Source: Sinisalibacter aestuarii
GTDB lineage: Bacteria > Pseudomonadota > Alphaproteobacteria > Rhodobacterales > Rhodobacteraceae
DNA: 64,000 bases
Reading direction: 5' to 3'
Assembly: GCF_027923545.1 (NCBI RefSeq)
Contig: NZ_BROH01000011.1
Span: forward strand, 62,001 to 126,000
This document shows, piece after piece, positions 26,829 through 36,340 of this stretch. The number at the start of each line of letters is the position of its first letter. Positions within the stretch are counted from its first letter, which is position 1. The position numbers were made by a program, and so were the translations under genes. The notes beneath the pieces are model-generated. The model was not told the DNA's origin. It did not search any database and saw only the letters and a list, made by a program, of their open reading frames with translations.

Positions 26829-27506
26829 ATGACATACGATCTTTTCATCGCCGACCAGACGTTTTCAAGCTGGTCGCTGCGCGGCTGGCTGATGTTCGAA
26901 AACTTCGCCATCCCCGTGCGCACCCATATGGTCGGGCTCTATGCGGGCACGATGAAAGAGGATCTGGCCGGGCTTGCCCCCGCGCGGCTGGTGCCGGTGA
27001 TGCGCACGCCCGAGGGCGTGCTGGTGGGCGATACGCTGGCGATGGCGGAAACCCTCGCCGAGCGCCACCCCGATGCCGGGTTCTGGCCCGCCGATCCGGC
27101 CGCGCGCGGCCTCGCCCGCTGGCTGGCGGCCGAGATGCATTCCGGCTTCGCCGCCCTGCGCGGCGCCTGCCCGATGCAGCTTCTGAAAGTCTATGAGGGC
27201 TTCACCCCGTCCGAGGCGGTGCTGGCCGATCTCGCCCGGCTCGACGAGATCTGGGCGCTGGCCCGCAGCCGCCATGGCGCGGGCGGGCCCTGGCTCTTCG
27301 GCGCCTATTCGCTGGCCGACGTGTTCTTCGCCCCGGTCGCCGCGCGGATCGCGGGGTACGATCTGCCGGTCGGCGCGCAGGCGCGCGCCTATACCGACGC
27401 ACATCTGGCCGATCCGGCCTTCCGCGCATGGCGCACCGAGGGCCTCAAGCGGCACTACGATCCCGAACCCTATGCGATGGACCTGCCGCACAGGGCATGG
27501 CCCTGA
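26829..27506 (+). CDS. Glutathione S-transferase family protein
   Basis: This 225-residue protein has an N-terminal thioredoxin-like GST domain (YDLFIADQTFSSWSLRGWLMFENFAIPV) with the SSWS type of active-site serine, and PARLVPVMRTPEGVLVGDTLAMAETLAE carrying the cis-proline and glutathione contacts. A helical C-terminal domain follows (GAGGPWLFGAYSLADVFFAPVA). It resembles the zeta/beta-like GSTs of proteobacteria. The substrate is unknown. It lies 39 bp after the CobC-like gene. gshB, which makes glutathione, is nearby at 30064. Confidence 0.88.
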   Translation: MTYDLFIADQTFSSWSLRGWLMFENFAIPVRTHMVGLYAGTMKEDLAGLAPARLVPVMRTPEGVLVGDTLAMAETLAERHPDAGFWPADPAARGLARWLAAEMHSGFAALRGACPMQLLKVYEGFTPSEAVLADLARLDEIWALARSRHGAGGPWLFGAYSLADVFFAPVAARIAGYDLPVGAQARAYTDAHLADPAFRAWRTEGLKRHYDPEPYAMDLPHRAWP

Positions 27507-27527
27507 CGCCCGCCCCTTCATCCTTGC

Positions 27528-27565
27528 GGAAATACTCCGGGGGGTGCGGGGGGCAGCGCCCCCCG
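27528..27565. repeat. GC-rich intergenic hairpin repeat, copy 2
   Basis: GAAATACTCC leads into G-rich sequence and the hairpin CGGGGGGC-AGC-GCCCCCCG (27547-27565). The design matches the element at 5028-5060. It follows the GST gene and lies just upstream of the comM promoter region, so it may end the GST transcript. Confidence 0.6.
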
Positions 27566-27576
27566 CCCGGCCGGCA

Positions 27577-27606
27577 TTAACCATTCTTAAACCAATCTTC
27601 CGTTAA
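27577..27606 (+). promoter_or_regulatory. TTAA half-site cluster upstream of comM, possible CtrA site
   Basis: TTAA occurs at 27577-27580, 27587-27590 and 27603-27606, in TTAACCATTCTTAAACC and GTTAACC contexts, 33-62 bp ahead of the comM ATG. CtrA recognises TTAA-N7-TTAA; the first pair here has a spacing of 6. In Rhodobacter capsulatus CtrA controls competence-type genes including comM, which makes the match worth noting. The spacing defect keeps confidence low. Confidence 0.4.
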
Positions 27607-27638
27607 CCCTGTTGCGACACGGAGCAACGGAGTCTCAC

Positions 27639-29153
27639 ATGGTCGCGCGCGCCCACACGGTGGCATTCGAAGGGGTCGAGGCGCGGCCCGTCGAGGTGCA
27701 ATGCGCGCTGTCGTCCGGCCTGCCGGGCTTCGCCATCGTCGGCCTGCCCGACAAGGCGGTGAGCGAGGCGCGCGAACGGGTGCGCGCGGCGCTCGCGGCG
27801 ATGGCTATCGCCTTGCCCTCGCGCAAGATCACCATCAACCTCTCGCCCGCCGATCTGCCCAAGGAGGGATCGCATTTCGATCTGCCGATCGCGCTGGCGC
27901 TGCTCGCCGCCATCGGCGCGATCCCGGAAGAGGAGGTGGCCGGCACGCTCTCGCTGGGGGAGCTCTCGCTCGACGGCTCGCTGGTGGCGGTGAACGGCGC
28001 GCTTCCCGCCGCGATGTCGGCGGCCGAGCATGACCGGGCGCTGATCGTGCCCAAAGCCTGCGGGGCCGAGGCGGCCTGGGTCGGCGCGACCCGCGTTCTG
28101 GCCGCGCCCACGCTGGCCGCCGTGATCCGCCATTTCACCGGCCAGGCCCCGCTGGAGCCTGCCGAGCCCGGCGAGGTGCACGAGGACCGGGGCACGCGCG
28201 ATCTGCGCGACGTGAAGGGGCAGGAGCGCGCCAAACGGGCGCTGGAGATCGCCGCCGCCGGGCGGCATCACCTGCTGATGGTGGGCAGCCCCGGCTCCGG
28301 CAAGTCGATGCTGGCGGCGCGGCTGCCCTCGATCCTGCCGCCGCTGGAGCCGGCGGAGGCGCTGGAAACCTCGATGATCCATTCGCTTGCCGGGCTGCTG
28401 GACGAGGGCGGCATCTCGCGGATGCGCCCGTTCCGCACGCCGCACCATACCGCCTCGATGGCGGCCATTGTCGGCGGCGGCCGCGGCGCGAAGCCGGGCG
28501 AGGTGAGCCTGGCCCATAACGGCGTGCTGTTTCTCGATGAATTGCCGGAATTTCCCCGCCCGGTGCTTGAAACCCTGCGCCAGCCGATCGAGACCGGCGA
28601 AGTCATCGTCGCGCGCGCCAATGCCCATGTGCGCTACCCCTGCCGCTTCATGCTGGTGGCCGCCGCCAACCCTTGCAAATGCGGCCACCTCGCCGATGCC
28701 GCCCGCGCCTGCTCACGCGCGCCGCTGTGCGGCGAGGATTACCTGGGCCGCATCTCCGGCCCGCTGATGGACCGGTTCGATCTGCGGCTTGACGTGCCGC
28801 CGGTGGCCTTCACCGATCTCGACCTGCCCGACAGCGGCGACAGTTCCGCCGTGGTGGCCGAGCGCGTGGCCCGCGCCCGCGCGGTGCAGCGCGCCCGCTA
28901 CGAGGGCAGCGGCGCGCGGGTGAATGCCGATGCCGAGGGCGCCCAGCTCGAACAAGTTGCCACGCCCAGCGCCGAGGGGCGCGAGATGCTGATGAAAGCC
29001 GCCGAGCGCTTTGCCCTCTCGGCGCGCGGCTATCACCGGGTGCTTCGGGTGGCGCGCACGATTGCCGATCTCGCTGGCTCGGAACCCGTGGAAAAGCCGC
29101 ATATCGCCGAGGCGCTGAGCTACCGCGTGGCGGGGGCGCTCGCGCCGGCCTGA
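27639..29153 (+). CDS. comM: YifB/ComM-family Mg-chelatase-like AAA+ ATPase
   Basis: This 504-residue protein has an N-terminal Lon-protease-like fold domain (GFAIVGLPDKAVSEARERVRAAL, GSHFDLPIALALL), a central AAA+ domain with Walker A GSPGSGKSM near residue 221 and Walker B LFLDELPEF, and a C-terminal Mg_chelatase_C domain. It carries the AANPCKCGHL region with cysteines. ComM is a hexameric helicase that promotes branch migration of DNA taken up by natural transformation. The ATG at 27639 has ACGGAG ahead of it. Its last 34 bp overlap the convergent esterase gene. Confidence 0.93.
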   Translation: MVARAHTVAFEGVEARPVEVQCALSSGLPGFAIVGLPDKAVSEARERVRAALAAMAIALPSRKITINLSPADLPKEGSHFDLPIALALLAAIGAIPEEEVAGTLSLGELSLDGSLVAVNGALPAAMSAAEHDRALIVPKACGAEAAWVGATRVLAAPTLAAVIRHFTGQAPLEPAEPGEVHEDRGTRDLRDVKGQERAKRALEIAAAGRHHLLMVGSPGSGKSMLAARLPSILPPLEPAEALETSMIHSLAGLLDEGGISRMRPFRTPHHTASMAAIVGGGRGAKPGEVSLAHNGVLFLDELPEFPRPVLETLRQPIETGEVIVARANAHVRYPCRFMLVAAANPCKCGHLADAARACSRAPLCGEDYLGRISGPLMDRFDLRLDVPPVAFTDLDLPDSGDSSAVVAERVARARAVQRARYEGSGARVNADAEGAQLEQVATPSAEGREMLMKAAERFALSARGYHRVLRVARTIADLAGSEPVEKPHIAEALSYRVAGALAPA

Positions 29154-30067
29154 TCCTCGTCGAACAGCGTATTGACGAAGCCGGCCACACGGATGAGCGC
29201 CTGGCGGGCTTCCGGCAGGATGCCGTCGAACAGCACCCAGACATGCGGCGCGTCGGGCCATTCGTCCAGCACCACCTCGCCGCCCGGCGCGCGCAGTTTC
29301 GCGGCCATGCGGCGGCTGTCATCGGCGAGAATTTCGGTCGCCGCATATTGCAGAAAGACCGGGGGCGGGTCGGGGAAATCGGCCAGCAAGGGCGAGGCGC
29401 GCGGATCGTCGGCCCGGGCGCCTTGCAGATAGAACCCCATCAGATCGTCACGCCGCGCCGCCGGCAGCACCGCATCGCGGGCCGCATTGGTGGCGATGGT
29501 TGCGCCCGAAAAGGTCAGATCCGTGACCGGCGAAAAGGCGAAAAGCCCGGCGGGGCGGATACGATCATCGAGCAGAGCCGCGAGCAGACCGAGTGCCAGG
29601 TTGCCGCCGGCGCTGTCTCCACCGATCACGATATCGCCGGGCCGGTAGCCGCGCGCGATCAGCCCGTCCCAGGCGGTGCGGGCATCCTCCACCGCCGCCG
29701 GAAAGGGGTGCTCCGGCGCGAGCCGGTAATCGGGGACGAACACCTCGCAGCGGGTGAGCCGGGCAATCCGCGCCAGCATCGCCACGAAGGCTGAGGGGTG
29801 CCCGGCCACGAAGGCGCCGCCATGCAGATAGAGCACCGCCTTGCGCGGGCGCACCGGATGCGTGCCGGGGCGGTTCGACACGATAAGCGCGGGCAGGCCC
29901 GGGGCGAGCGCCGCTTCGCCGACCAGCGTATAGGGCGGAACGCGAAACAGCCGGCGCGCCAGCCGGTCGAACATCGGGCGAAGCGGCAGCGGATCGGGCA
30001 CGCGCGCGATCTGCCGCCTGGCAAATCTACGGCTCAGCCAGAGCAGGAGCCGCAGCCGCCGGCTCAT
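29120..30067 (-). CDS. Alpha/beta hydrolase of the hormone-sensitive-lipase (HSL) family
   Basis: This 315-residue esterase-like protein has the oxyanion motif HGGA at residues 82-85, the nucleophile Ser152 in GDSAGG, an acid residue near ATEILADD, and the histidine in DAPHVW. This is the HSL/bacterial arylesterase pattern. The first ~20 residues are basic with a hydrophobic stretch ([15 protein letters not shown]), which could be a membrane-associating helix. The ATG overlaps the gshB stop by 4 bp. The natural substrate is unknown. Confidence 0.85.
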   Translation of the reverse strand: MSRRLRLLLWLSRRFARRQIARVPDPLPLRPMFDRLARRLFRVPPYTLVGEAALAPGLPALIVSNRPGTHPVRPRKAVLYLHGGAFVAGHPSAFVAMLARIARLTRCEVFVPDYRLAPEHPFPAAVEDARTAWDGLIARGYRPGDIVIGGDSAGGNLALGLLAALLDDRIRPAGLFAFSPVTDLTFSGATIATNAARDAVLPAARRDDLMGFYLQGARADDPRASPLLADFPDPPPVFLQYAATEILADDSRRMAAKLRAPGGEVVLDEWPDAPHVWVLFDGILPEARQALIRVAGFVNTLFDEDQAGASAPATR

Positions 30068-31005
30068 GCCCGTTTCGCCTCGATCGCCTCCCAGATCTTC
30101 GCCGCCACATTGGTGCCGTCGAACCGTTCGAGCTCCTGAATGCCGGTGGGCGAGGTCACGTTGATCTCGGTCAGCCAGTCGCCGATCACGTCGATGCCCA
30201 CGAAGACCTGCCCCTTTTCCTTCAGAAGCGGGCCGATGGCGGCGCAGATTTCACGGTCGCGCTCAGACAGCCCGATCTTTTCGGGCCGCCCGCCCACATG
30301 CATGTTGGACCGGGTTTCGCCGGCGGCGGGCACCCGGTTGATCGCGCCCACCGGCTCGCCGTCGACGAGGATGATCCGCTTGTCGCCCTTCTCCACCGCC
30401 GGCAGGAATTTCTGCGCGATCAGCGGCTCGCGGTTCATGCCGGCGAACAATTCGTGCAGCGAGGCAAGGTTGCGGTCGTTCGGATCGAGCCTGAACACCC
30501 CCGCGCCGCCATTGCCGTAGAGCGGCTTGAGGATGATATCGCCATGCTCGTGCTTGAATTCGCGCAAGGTGGCGAGATCGCGCGCGATCATCGTCGGCGG
30601 CGTGAGTTCGGGGAATTGCAGCACGAGGAGCTTTTCGGGGTAGTTGCGCACCCAGAACGGATCGTTCACCACCAGCGTGGCCGGGTGGATCATGTCGAGC
30701 AGGTGGGTGGTGGTGATATAGCCCATGTCGAAGGGCGGGTCCTGCCGGAGCCAGACCACGTCCCAATCGGCCAGGTCGATATCCTGCTCATCACCAAGAG
30801 TGAAATGGTTACCGTAGTCGCGCCGCACAATGAGCGGCCAGCCCCGCGCCATCACCCTGCCCTCGCGGTAAGACAGCCGGTCGGGTGTGTAGTAGAACAG
30901 CGCATGCCCGCGCGCCTGCGCCTCCTCGGCGATACGGAAGGTGGAATCGGCGTCGATATTGATCGGGCCGATCGGGTCCATCTGGATGGCGACTTTCAGG
31001 CTCAT
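30064..31005 (-). CDS. gshB: Glutathione synthetase
   Basis: This 313-residue ATP-grasp enzyme joins gamma-glutamylcysteine and glycine. It shows [22 protein letters not shown] at the start, [32 protein letters not shown] (the ATP-binding loop), and [21 protein letters not shown]. The ATG at 31005 follows GGAG and gives the usual N-terminus. It lies in the same direction as rsmI and yraN, 69 bp after yraN, and overlaps the esterase gene downstream. Confidence 0.96.
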   Translation of the reverse strand: MSLKVAIQMDPIGPINIDADSTFRIAEEAQARGHALFYYTPDRLSYREGRVMARGWPLIVRRDYGNHFTLGDEQDIDLADWDVVWLRQDPPFDMGYITTTHLLDMIHPATLVVNDPFWVRNYPEKLLVLQFPELTPPTMIARDLATLREFKHEHGDIILKPLYGNGGAGVFRLDPNDRNLASLHELFAGMNREPLIAQKFLPAVEKGDKRIILVDGEPVGAINRVPAAGETRSNMHVGGRPEKIGLSERDREICAAIGPLLKEKGQVFVGIDVIGDWLTEINVTSPTGIQELERFDGTNVAAKIWEAIEAKRA

Positions 31006-31074
31006 GGGAAACTCCGAAGCGTTTCCCTCTACATGGGCCAGCACGCCGCCGAGGGCAATGGGCGCGCAGGCCGG

Positions 31075-31425
31075 TCAGGCCCAGTAATTCTCGATGATTT
31101 CCAGCCGCCCGGCGCCATCGACCAGCGCCACGTCGAAGCGCACATCGGTCAGGCTGCCCCGCGGTTCGCCGGCGACGAATTCCGACACCGCGCCATAGAT
31201 GCGTTCAAGCTGCCCCCGGGTGATGCGCGCCGCCGCTCGGGCGAAATCGCGCGCCTTCTTCACCTCGACCACGATCAGCCCGTCGCCGTCGCGCAAGACC
31301 AGATCGAGCTCGCCGCGTGAGCCGCGCCAGCGCCGGGCCGCCAGCGCATGGCCGCGCCGGGCGTAATCCGCCTCCACCGCATTTTCCGCCGCCAGCCCCG
31401 CGAGATAGGATGTCTTGCCGCTCAT
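31075..31425 (-). CDS. yraN: YraN (UPF0102) endonuclease-like protein
   Basis: This 116-residue protein has the small restriction-endonuclease-like fold of UPF0102: AENAVEADYARRGHALAARRWR, then RGELDLVLRDGDGLIVVEVKKARDF with the D-(E/D)xK-type metal site. The function is not settled; association with Holliday-junction nucleases has been proposed. The ATG at 31423-31425 overlaps the stop of rsmI, the usual arrangement in alphaproteobacteria. Confidence 0.9.
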   Translation of the reverse strand: MSGKTSYLAGLAAENAVEADYARRGHALAARRWRGSRGELDLVLRDGDGLIVVEVKKARDFARAAARITRGQLERIYGAVSEFVAGEPRGSLTDVRFDVALVDGAGRLEIIENYWA

Positions 31426-32279
31426 CGTTCCTTCTCCATCTCCAGCGCCGCCTGGTAGACCTTGCGGCGCGGCAGCCCGTAGGCCTCGGCCACCGTCGCG
31501 GCGGCATCCTTGAGGCTCATCTCGGCCATCGCGCGCCGCAGCGCCTGTTCCATCGTCTCCTCGGCCACGCTCTCTTCGCCACGGTCCACCAGCACGACGA
31601 TCTCGCCCTTGAGCTCGCGCCCGGACACAATGCCCGCCAGTTCGCCCAGCGACCCGCGCAGCACCTCCTCGAACTTCTTCGTCAACTCCCGGCATAGCGC
31701 CGCGCGCCGTGTGGTTCCAAGAATATCGGACATATCGGTTAACAATTCGCGAACACGTCTCGGGCTTTCATAGATCACCAGCGTCGCCGGCACGCCGCCC
31801 AGCTCTTCGAGCCAGCGTCTGCGCGCGCCCGGTTGCGTGGGCGCGAATCCGGCGAACAGGAACCGGTCGGACGGCAGGCCCGACAGGCTGAGCGCCGCCA
31901 GCACCGCCGAGGCGCCGGGCGCCGCCGTCACCAGATACCCCGCCGCGCCCGCCTCGCGCGCCAGCGCATAGCCGGGGTCCGACACGAGCGGCGTGCCCGC
32001 CTCGCTCACATAGGCCACCGATTTGCCCTCGCCGATCAGCTTGAGAATCCCCGCCCGCCCGTTTGCGCCGGAATGATCGTGATAGGCGATGAGCGGACGT
32101 TTGCCGGAGCCGATCCCGTGGATTTCCATCAGCTTGCGGGCGGTGCGCGTGTCTTCCGCCGCGATCACATCGGCGCTGGCCAGAATATCCAGCGCCCGCA
32201 GGGTGATATCGCGGGCATTGCCGATCGGGGTGGCAACGAGGTAAAGCCCGGCGGGCAATGCTTGGGGCACGGGTTTCAA
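31422..32279 (-). CDS. rsmI: 16S rRNA (cytidine1402-2'-O)-methyltransferase
   Basis: This 285-residue SAM-dependent enzyme methylates the ribose of C1402 in the decoding centre. It shows LPAGLYLVATPIGNARDITLRAL, AAEDTRTARKLM, SEAGTPLVSDPGYALAREA and PGASAVLAALSLSGLPSD. The start codon is not ATG: TTG at 32279 or GTG at 32270 are both possible; TTG is used here. It is divergent from the PBP-activator lipoprotein gene, a conserved arrangement in the group. Confidence 0.94.
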   Translation of the reverse strand: MKPVPQALPAGLYLVATPIGNARDITLRALDILASADVIAAEDTRTARKLMEIHGIGSGKRPLIAYHDHSGANGRAGILKLIGEGKSVAYVSEAGTPLVSDPGYALAREAGAAGYLVTAAPGASAVLAALSLSGLPSDRFLFAGFAPTQPGARRRWLEELGGVPATLVIYESPRRVRELLTDMSDILGTTRRAALCRELTKKFEEVLRGSLGELAGIVSGRELKGEIVVLVDRGEESVAEETMEQALRRAMAEMSLKDAAATVAEAYGLPRRKVYQAALEMEKER

Positions 32280-32373
32280 GGGTGGACCTGTCTCACGTTC
32301 AGTTTATTATGTTTCGCGACCGTAAGGCCGAGTCCATATGGCCCGGATCGGCGAGAAAGAGAAGGATTTGTCC

Positions 32374-33549
32374 ATGTTTGCGTTTTTGCGCGGCGCCCGC
32401 AAGCTCTCGGGCGCGATTGTCGCGGTTCTGTCCCTGCTCTGGCTCACCGCCTGTGGCGGCGGATTCGGCACCGGGGCCGGCGGCCCCCGTATCGACACCT
32501 CGCGGCCGGTTCCCGTTGCGTTGCTGGTGCCGCGCGGCGGCGGCAATGCGGCCGACGACGCGCTGGCCGCCTCGCTCGAAAACGCCGCCCGCCTCGCCAT
32601 GCGCGAGCTTGACGGGGTGACCGTCGATCTGCGCGTCTACAACACGGCCGGCAGCGCCAGCCAGGCCGCCACCGTGGCGGGCCAGGCGGTGAGCGAAGGC
32701 GCCAAGGTGATCCTCGGGCCGGTCTATGCCCAGAACGCCGCCGCCGCCGGCCGTGCCGCGCGCGGCGTGAACGTGCTGGCCTTCTCCAACAACCCCGAAG
32801 TCGCGGGCGGCAACGTCTTCGTGCTCGGCAACACCTTCCAGAACACCGCCAACCGGCTGGTGCGCTATGCCGCCGCCAGCGGCAAGGGCAATATCCTCGT
32901 GGTCAACGGCCAGAACGCCGCCGAAGAGATCGGCCGCGACACGGTGGCGCGCGCCATCGCCGCCACGCCGGGCGCGCAATCGGCGGGCAATGTGACCTTT
33001 GAAGTGTCGCAGACCGGCGTGATCAACGCGGTGCCGACGATCACCTCCACCGCCCGGTCCTCGGGCGCGACCTCGGTGTTCCTCACCTCCGGCACCGATG
33101 GCGCGATTCCCTTCCTCGCGCAGCTTCTGCCCGAGAACGGCCTGAGCCCGGCCAACATCCAGTATATCGGCCTGCAACGCTGGGATATCCCGGCCTCGGC
33201 CCGCACCCTGCCGGGGCTGCAGGGTGGCTGGTTCGCGATCCCCGATCCGGCGCTGCAGGAACAGTTCCAGCAGCGCTACCTTGCCGCCTACGGCGCGCAG
33301 CCCCATGCCATCGCCGGGCTTGCCTATGACGGCATCGCCGCCATCGGCGCGCTGGTGAAGGCGGGCAATGCCGATGCGCTGACAGGCGCCGGGCTGACCC
33401 AGCCGCAGGGCTTTGTCGGCGTCAACGGCGTCTTCCGCCTGCGCGGCGACGGCACCGCCGAGCGCGGCCTTGCCATCGCATCGGTTCAGAACAAAGAGAT
33501 CGTGGTGATCGACCCGGCTCCGAGAAGCTTCTCCGGCGCCGGCTATTGA
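32374..33549 (+). CDS. Penicillin-binding-protein-activator-like lipoprotein (LpoA-type periplasmic fold)
   Basis: This 391-residue protein has a lipoprotein signal with the lipobox LTAC and lipidated Cys27. A periplasmic binding protein type I fold follows (VPVALLVPRGGGNAADDALAASLENAARLA, VILGPVYAQNAAAAGRAA). It belongs to the group annotated as penicillin-binding protein activators, distantly related to the C-terminal domain of LpoA. An in-frame ATG at 32338 exists, but the ATG at 32374 gives the normal signal peptide and follows GAGAAGGA. It is divergent from rsmI and 28 bp ahead of glnD. Confidence 0.85.
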   Translation: MFAFLRGARKLSGAIVAVLSLLWLTACGGGFGTGAGGPRIDTSRPVPVALLVPRGGGNAADDALAASLENAARLAMRELDGVTVDLRVYNTAGSASQAATVAGQAVSEGAKVILGPVYAQNAAAAGRAARGVNVLAFSNNPEVAGGNVFVLGNTFQNTANRLVRYAAASGKGNILVVNGQNAAEEIGRDTVARAIAATPGAQSAGNVTFEVSQTGVINAVPTITSTARSSGATSVFLTSGTDGAIPFLAQLLPENGLSPANIQYIGLQRWDIPASARTLPGLQGGWFAIPDPALQEQFQQRYLAAYGAQPHAIAGLAYDGIAAIGALVKAGNADALTGAGLTQPQGFVGVNGVFRLRGDGTAERGLAIASVQNKEIVVIDPAPRSFSGAGY

Positions 33550-33577
33550 TCCATCCCCGGTCCAGCCTGAGGCCAAA

Positions 33578-36340
33578 ATGCTCGATGCCACGCCCGAAGG
33601 GCTGATCTGTCCACGCGAAGAGATTTTCGACCGGGCGTCGGTCGCCGAAGCCATCGCCGGCGGGGTCGAGGACGCGGCGGGCGATGGCGCGAAGCTGCGC
33701 GCCAACACCGTTTCGGTCCTGCGCGGCGTGCTCGCCTCGGGCCGCGAAGCGATTGCCGGCGCGCTCGCTGACGACCCGATTGCCGCCCATGCCACGGTGC
33801 GCGCCTATGCCTGGCTGACCGATTGCGTGGTCGACACCGCATTCACCGTCGCGACGACACATCTCCACCCGCTCCACAATCCGACAGCGGGCGAGCGGCT
33901 CGCCGTGCTGGCGGTGGGCGGCTACGGGCGGTTCGAGATGGCGCCGTTTTCCGACGTCGACCTGCTGTTTCTCACCCCCTACAAGATCACCCCCTGGGCC
34001 GAGAGCGTGATCGAGAGCATGCTCTACATGCTGTGGGATCTGCGCCTGAAGGTCGGCCATTCGGCCCGCACGGTGAAGGATTGCCTGCGGCTCGGCAAAG
34101 ACGATTTCACCATCCGCACCGCGCTTCTGGAGCACCGCCATATCTGCGGCGACAGCGATCTGTCGGCCGAGCTGGGCGAACAGCTCTGGTCGGGGTTGTT
34201 CAAAGGCACCGAGGCCGAGTTTATCGAGGCCAAGCTCGAAGAACGCGCCAACCGCCACAAGAAACAGGGCGGCCAGCGCTACGTGGTCGAGCCCAATGTG
34301 AAAGAGGGCAAGGGCGGCCTGCGCGATCTGCAGACCCTGTTCTGGGTGGCGAAATACGTGCACCGGGTGAGCCGGATCGCCGAACTGCGCCAGCTTGGCA
34401 TGTTCACCGAGGACGAATACGCCACCTTTCAGGAGGCCGACAATTATCTCTGGGCCATACGCTGCCATTTGCACCTGATCACCGGGCGGGCGATGGACCA
34501 GCTCACCTTCGATCTGCAGGTCGAGGTGGCGGGCCGGATGGGCTATGAAGACAAGGGCGGGCGGCGGGCCGTCGAGCATTTCATGCAGGACTACTTCCGC
34601 CATGCCACGGCGGTGGGCGAGCTGACCCGCATCTTCCTCACCGCGCTCGAAAGCAGCCATGTGAAGCGCGAGCCGCTGTTGCAGGGCCTGTTCAAGCGCC
34701 GCCGCCGGATACGGGCGCCGTTTTCGGTCAATCAGGGGCGGATGACCATCGCCGACGAGACAGCCTTTCTGTCGGACGGGCTGAACATTCTGCGCATGTT
34801 CGAGGAAGCGCTGCGCACCGGCCTGCTGATCCATCCCGACGCGATGCGCCTGGCCACCGCCCATCTCGACCTGATCGACGACGATGTGCGCAACTCGAAG
34901 GAGGCGGGCCGGATCTTTCTGGACCTGCTCATCAAGCACGGCAATCCCGAGCGGGCGCTGCGGCGGATGAACGAGCTTGGCGTGCTTGGCGCCTTCATCC
35001 CCGAATTCGCCCCGATCGTGGCGATGATGCAGTTCAACATGTATCACAGCTACACGGTCGACGAGCACACGATTCAGGTGATCTCGGCGCTGGCCGAGAT
35101 CGAGCGCGGCGAACGGGTGGAAGACCTGCCGGTGTCGAGCCGGATCATGAAGGCCGGGATCGACCGCCGGGTGCTCTATACCGCCCTGTTCTGCCACGAT
35201 CTCGGCAAGGGCCGCGAGGAGGATCACTCGATCCTCGGCGCGCGGATCGCCCGGGTGGTGGCGCCGCGCCTCGGGCTGACCAGAGCCGAGACGGAAACGG
35301 TGGAATGGCTGGTGCGCTATCACCTGCTGATGTCGGACGTGGCGCAGAAGCGCGATCTGTCGGACCCGCGCACGGTGAAGGGGTTTGCCAAGGCGGTGGG
35401 GTCGAAGGCGCGGCTCGATCTGCTGCTGGTGCTGACCGTCTGCGATATCCGTGGCGTCGGCCCGCATGTCTGGAACAACTGGAAGGCGGCCTTGCTGCGC
35501 GATCTGTACAACCAGACCCGCCGCGCGCTGGAAGACGGGATCGAAGCCTATTCGACCGGGGCGCGGGCGACCGAGGCGAAAAAGGCGCTGCGCGACGCGC
35601 TCGGGAGCTGGGACAAGAAAGACCTGCGCACCGAAACCACGCGCCATTACGAGCCGTACTGGCAGGGGCTTTCGACCGACGAACACGTCGTCTTCGCCAA
35701 ACTGCTCAGGGGCCTCGACGCGCATGAAATCCGCATCGACCTGACGCAAGACATCGACCGCGACGCCACCCGCGCCGCCTTTGCCCTGGCCGACCATCCG
35801 GGCATCTTCTCGCGCCTCGCCGGCGCGCTGGCGCTGGTCGGCGCCAATGTGGTGGATGCGCGCACCTATACCTCGAAAGACGGCTGGGCGACGCCGGTAT
35901 TCTGGATTCAGGACAACGAGGGCAAGCCGTTCGAACAATCGCGGCTGAAGCGGCTTGAGGACATGATCCACAAGACGCTGAAAGGCGAAGTGGTGGCGCG
36001 CGAGGCGATGCGCGACCGCGACAAGATCAAGAAGCGCGAGCGCGCCTTCCGGGTGCCCACCAATATCAGCTTCGACAACGAGGGCTCGGAGATCTATTCG
36101 ATCATCGAGGTCGATACCCGCGACCGGCCGGGCCTGCTTTACGATCTGACCCGGGCGCTGGCGGCCAATAACGTCTATATCGCCTCCGCCGTGATCGCGA
36201 CCTATGGTGAGCAGGTGGTCGATACCTTCTACGTGAAAGACATGTTCGGGCTCAAATTCCACAGCGAACCGAAGCGCAAGGCGCTGGAGAAGAAGCTGCG
36301 CGAAGCGATCGAGCGCGGCGCGGAACGGGCCAACACCTGA
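33578..36340 (+). CDS. glnD: PII uridylyltransferase / uridylyl-removing enzyme
   Basis: This 920-residue enzyme senses glutamine and uridylylates or de-uridylylates PII proteins to control nitrogen assimilation. The nucleotidyltransferase motif GGYGRFEMAPFSDVDLL is at about 114-130 with the catalytic pair Asp126 and Asp128. The HD domain for removal activity has FCHDLGKGREEDHS near residue 540. Two ACT domains lie at the C-terminus (LADHPGIFSRLAGALALVGANV and DTRDRPGLLYDLTRALAANNV). All parts are intact. Its stop shares a base with the murJ start. Confidence 0.97.
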   Translation: MLDATPEGLICPREEIFDRASVAEAIAGGVEDAAGDGAKLRANTVSVLRGVLASGREAIAGALADDPIAAHATVRAYAWLTDCVVDTAFTVATTHLHPLHNPTAGERLAVLAVGGYGRFEMAPFSDVDLLFLTPYKITPWAESVIESMLYMLWDLRLKVGHSARTVKDCLRLGKDDFTIRTALLEHRHICGDSDLSAELGEQLWSGLFKGTEAEFIEAKLEERANRHKKQGGQRYVVEPNVKEGKGGLRDLQTLFWVAKYVHRVSRIAELRQLGMFTEDEYATFQEADNYLWAIRCHLHLITGRAMDQLTFDLQVEVAGRMGYEDKGGRRAVEHFMQDYFRHATAVGELTRIFLTALESSHVKREPLLQGLFKRRRRIRAPFSVNQGRMTIADETAFLSDGLNILRMFEEALRTGLLIHPDAMRLATAHLDLIDDDVRNSKEAGRIFLDLLIKHGNPERALRRMNELGVLGAFIPEFAPIVAMMQFNMYHSYTVDEHTIQVISALAEIERGERVEDLPVSSRIMKAGIDRRVLYTALFCHDLGKGREEDHSILGARIARVVAPRLGLTRAETETVEWLVRYHLLMSDVAQKRDLSDPRTVKGFAKAVGSKARLDLLLVLTVCDIRGVGPHVWNNWKAALLRDLYNQTRRALEDGIEAYSTGARATEAKKALRDALGSWDKKDLRTETTRHYEPYWQGLSTDEHVVFAKLLRGLDAHEIRIDLTQDIDRDATRAAFALADHPGIFSRLAGALALVGANVVDARTYTSKDGWATPVFWIQDNEGKPFEQSRLKRLEDMIHKTLKGEVVAREAMRDRDKIKKRERAFRVPTNISFDNEGSEIYSIIEVDTRDRPGLLYDLTRALAANNVYIASAVIATYGEQVVDTFYVKDMFGLKFHSEPKRKALEKKLREAIERGAERANT

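Noticed and set aside
33422-36262. Very long open frame antisense to glnD
   Set aside because: High-GC DNA gives long open frames opposite real genes. It lacks recognisable motifs, and glnD on the + strand has all its domains.
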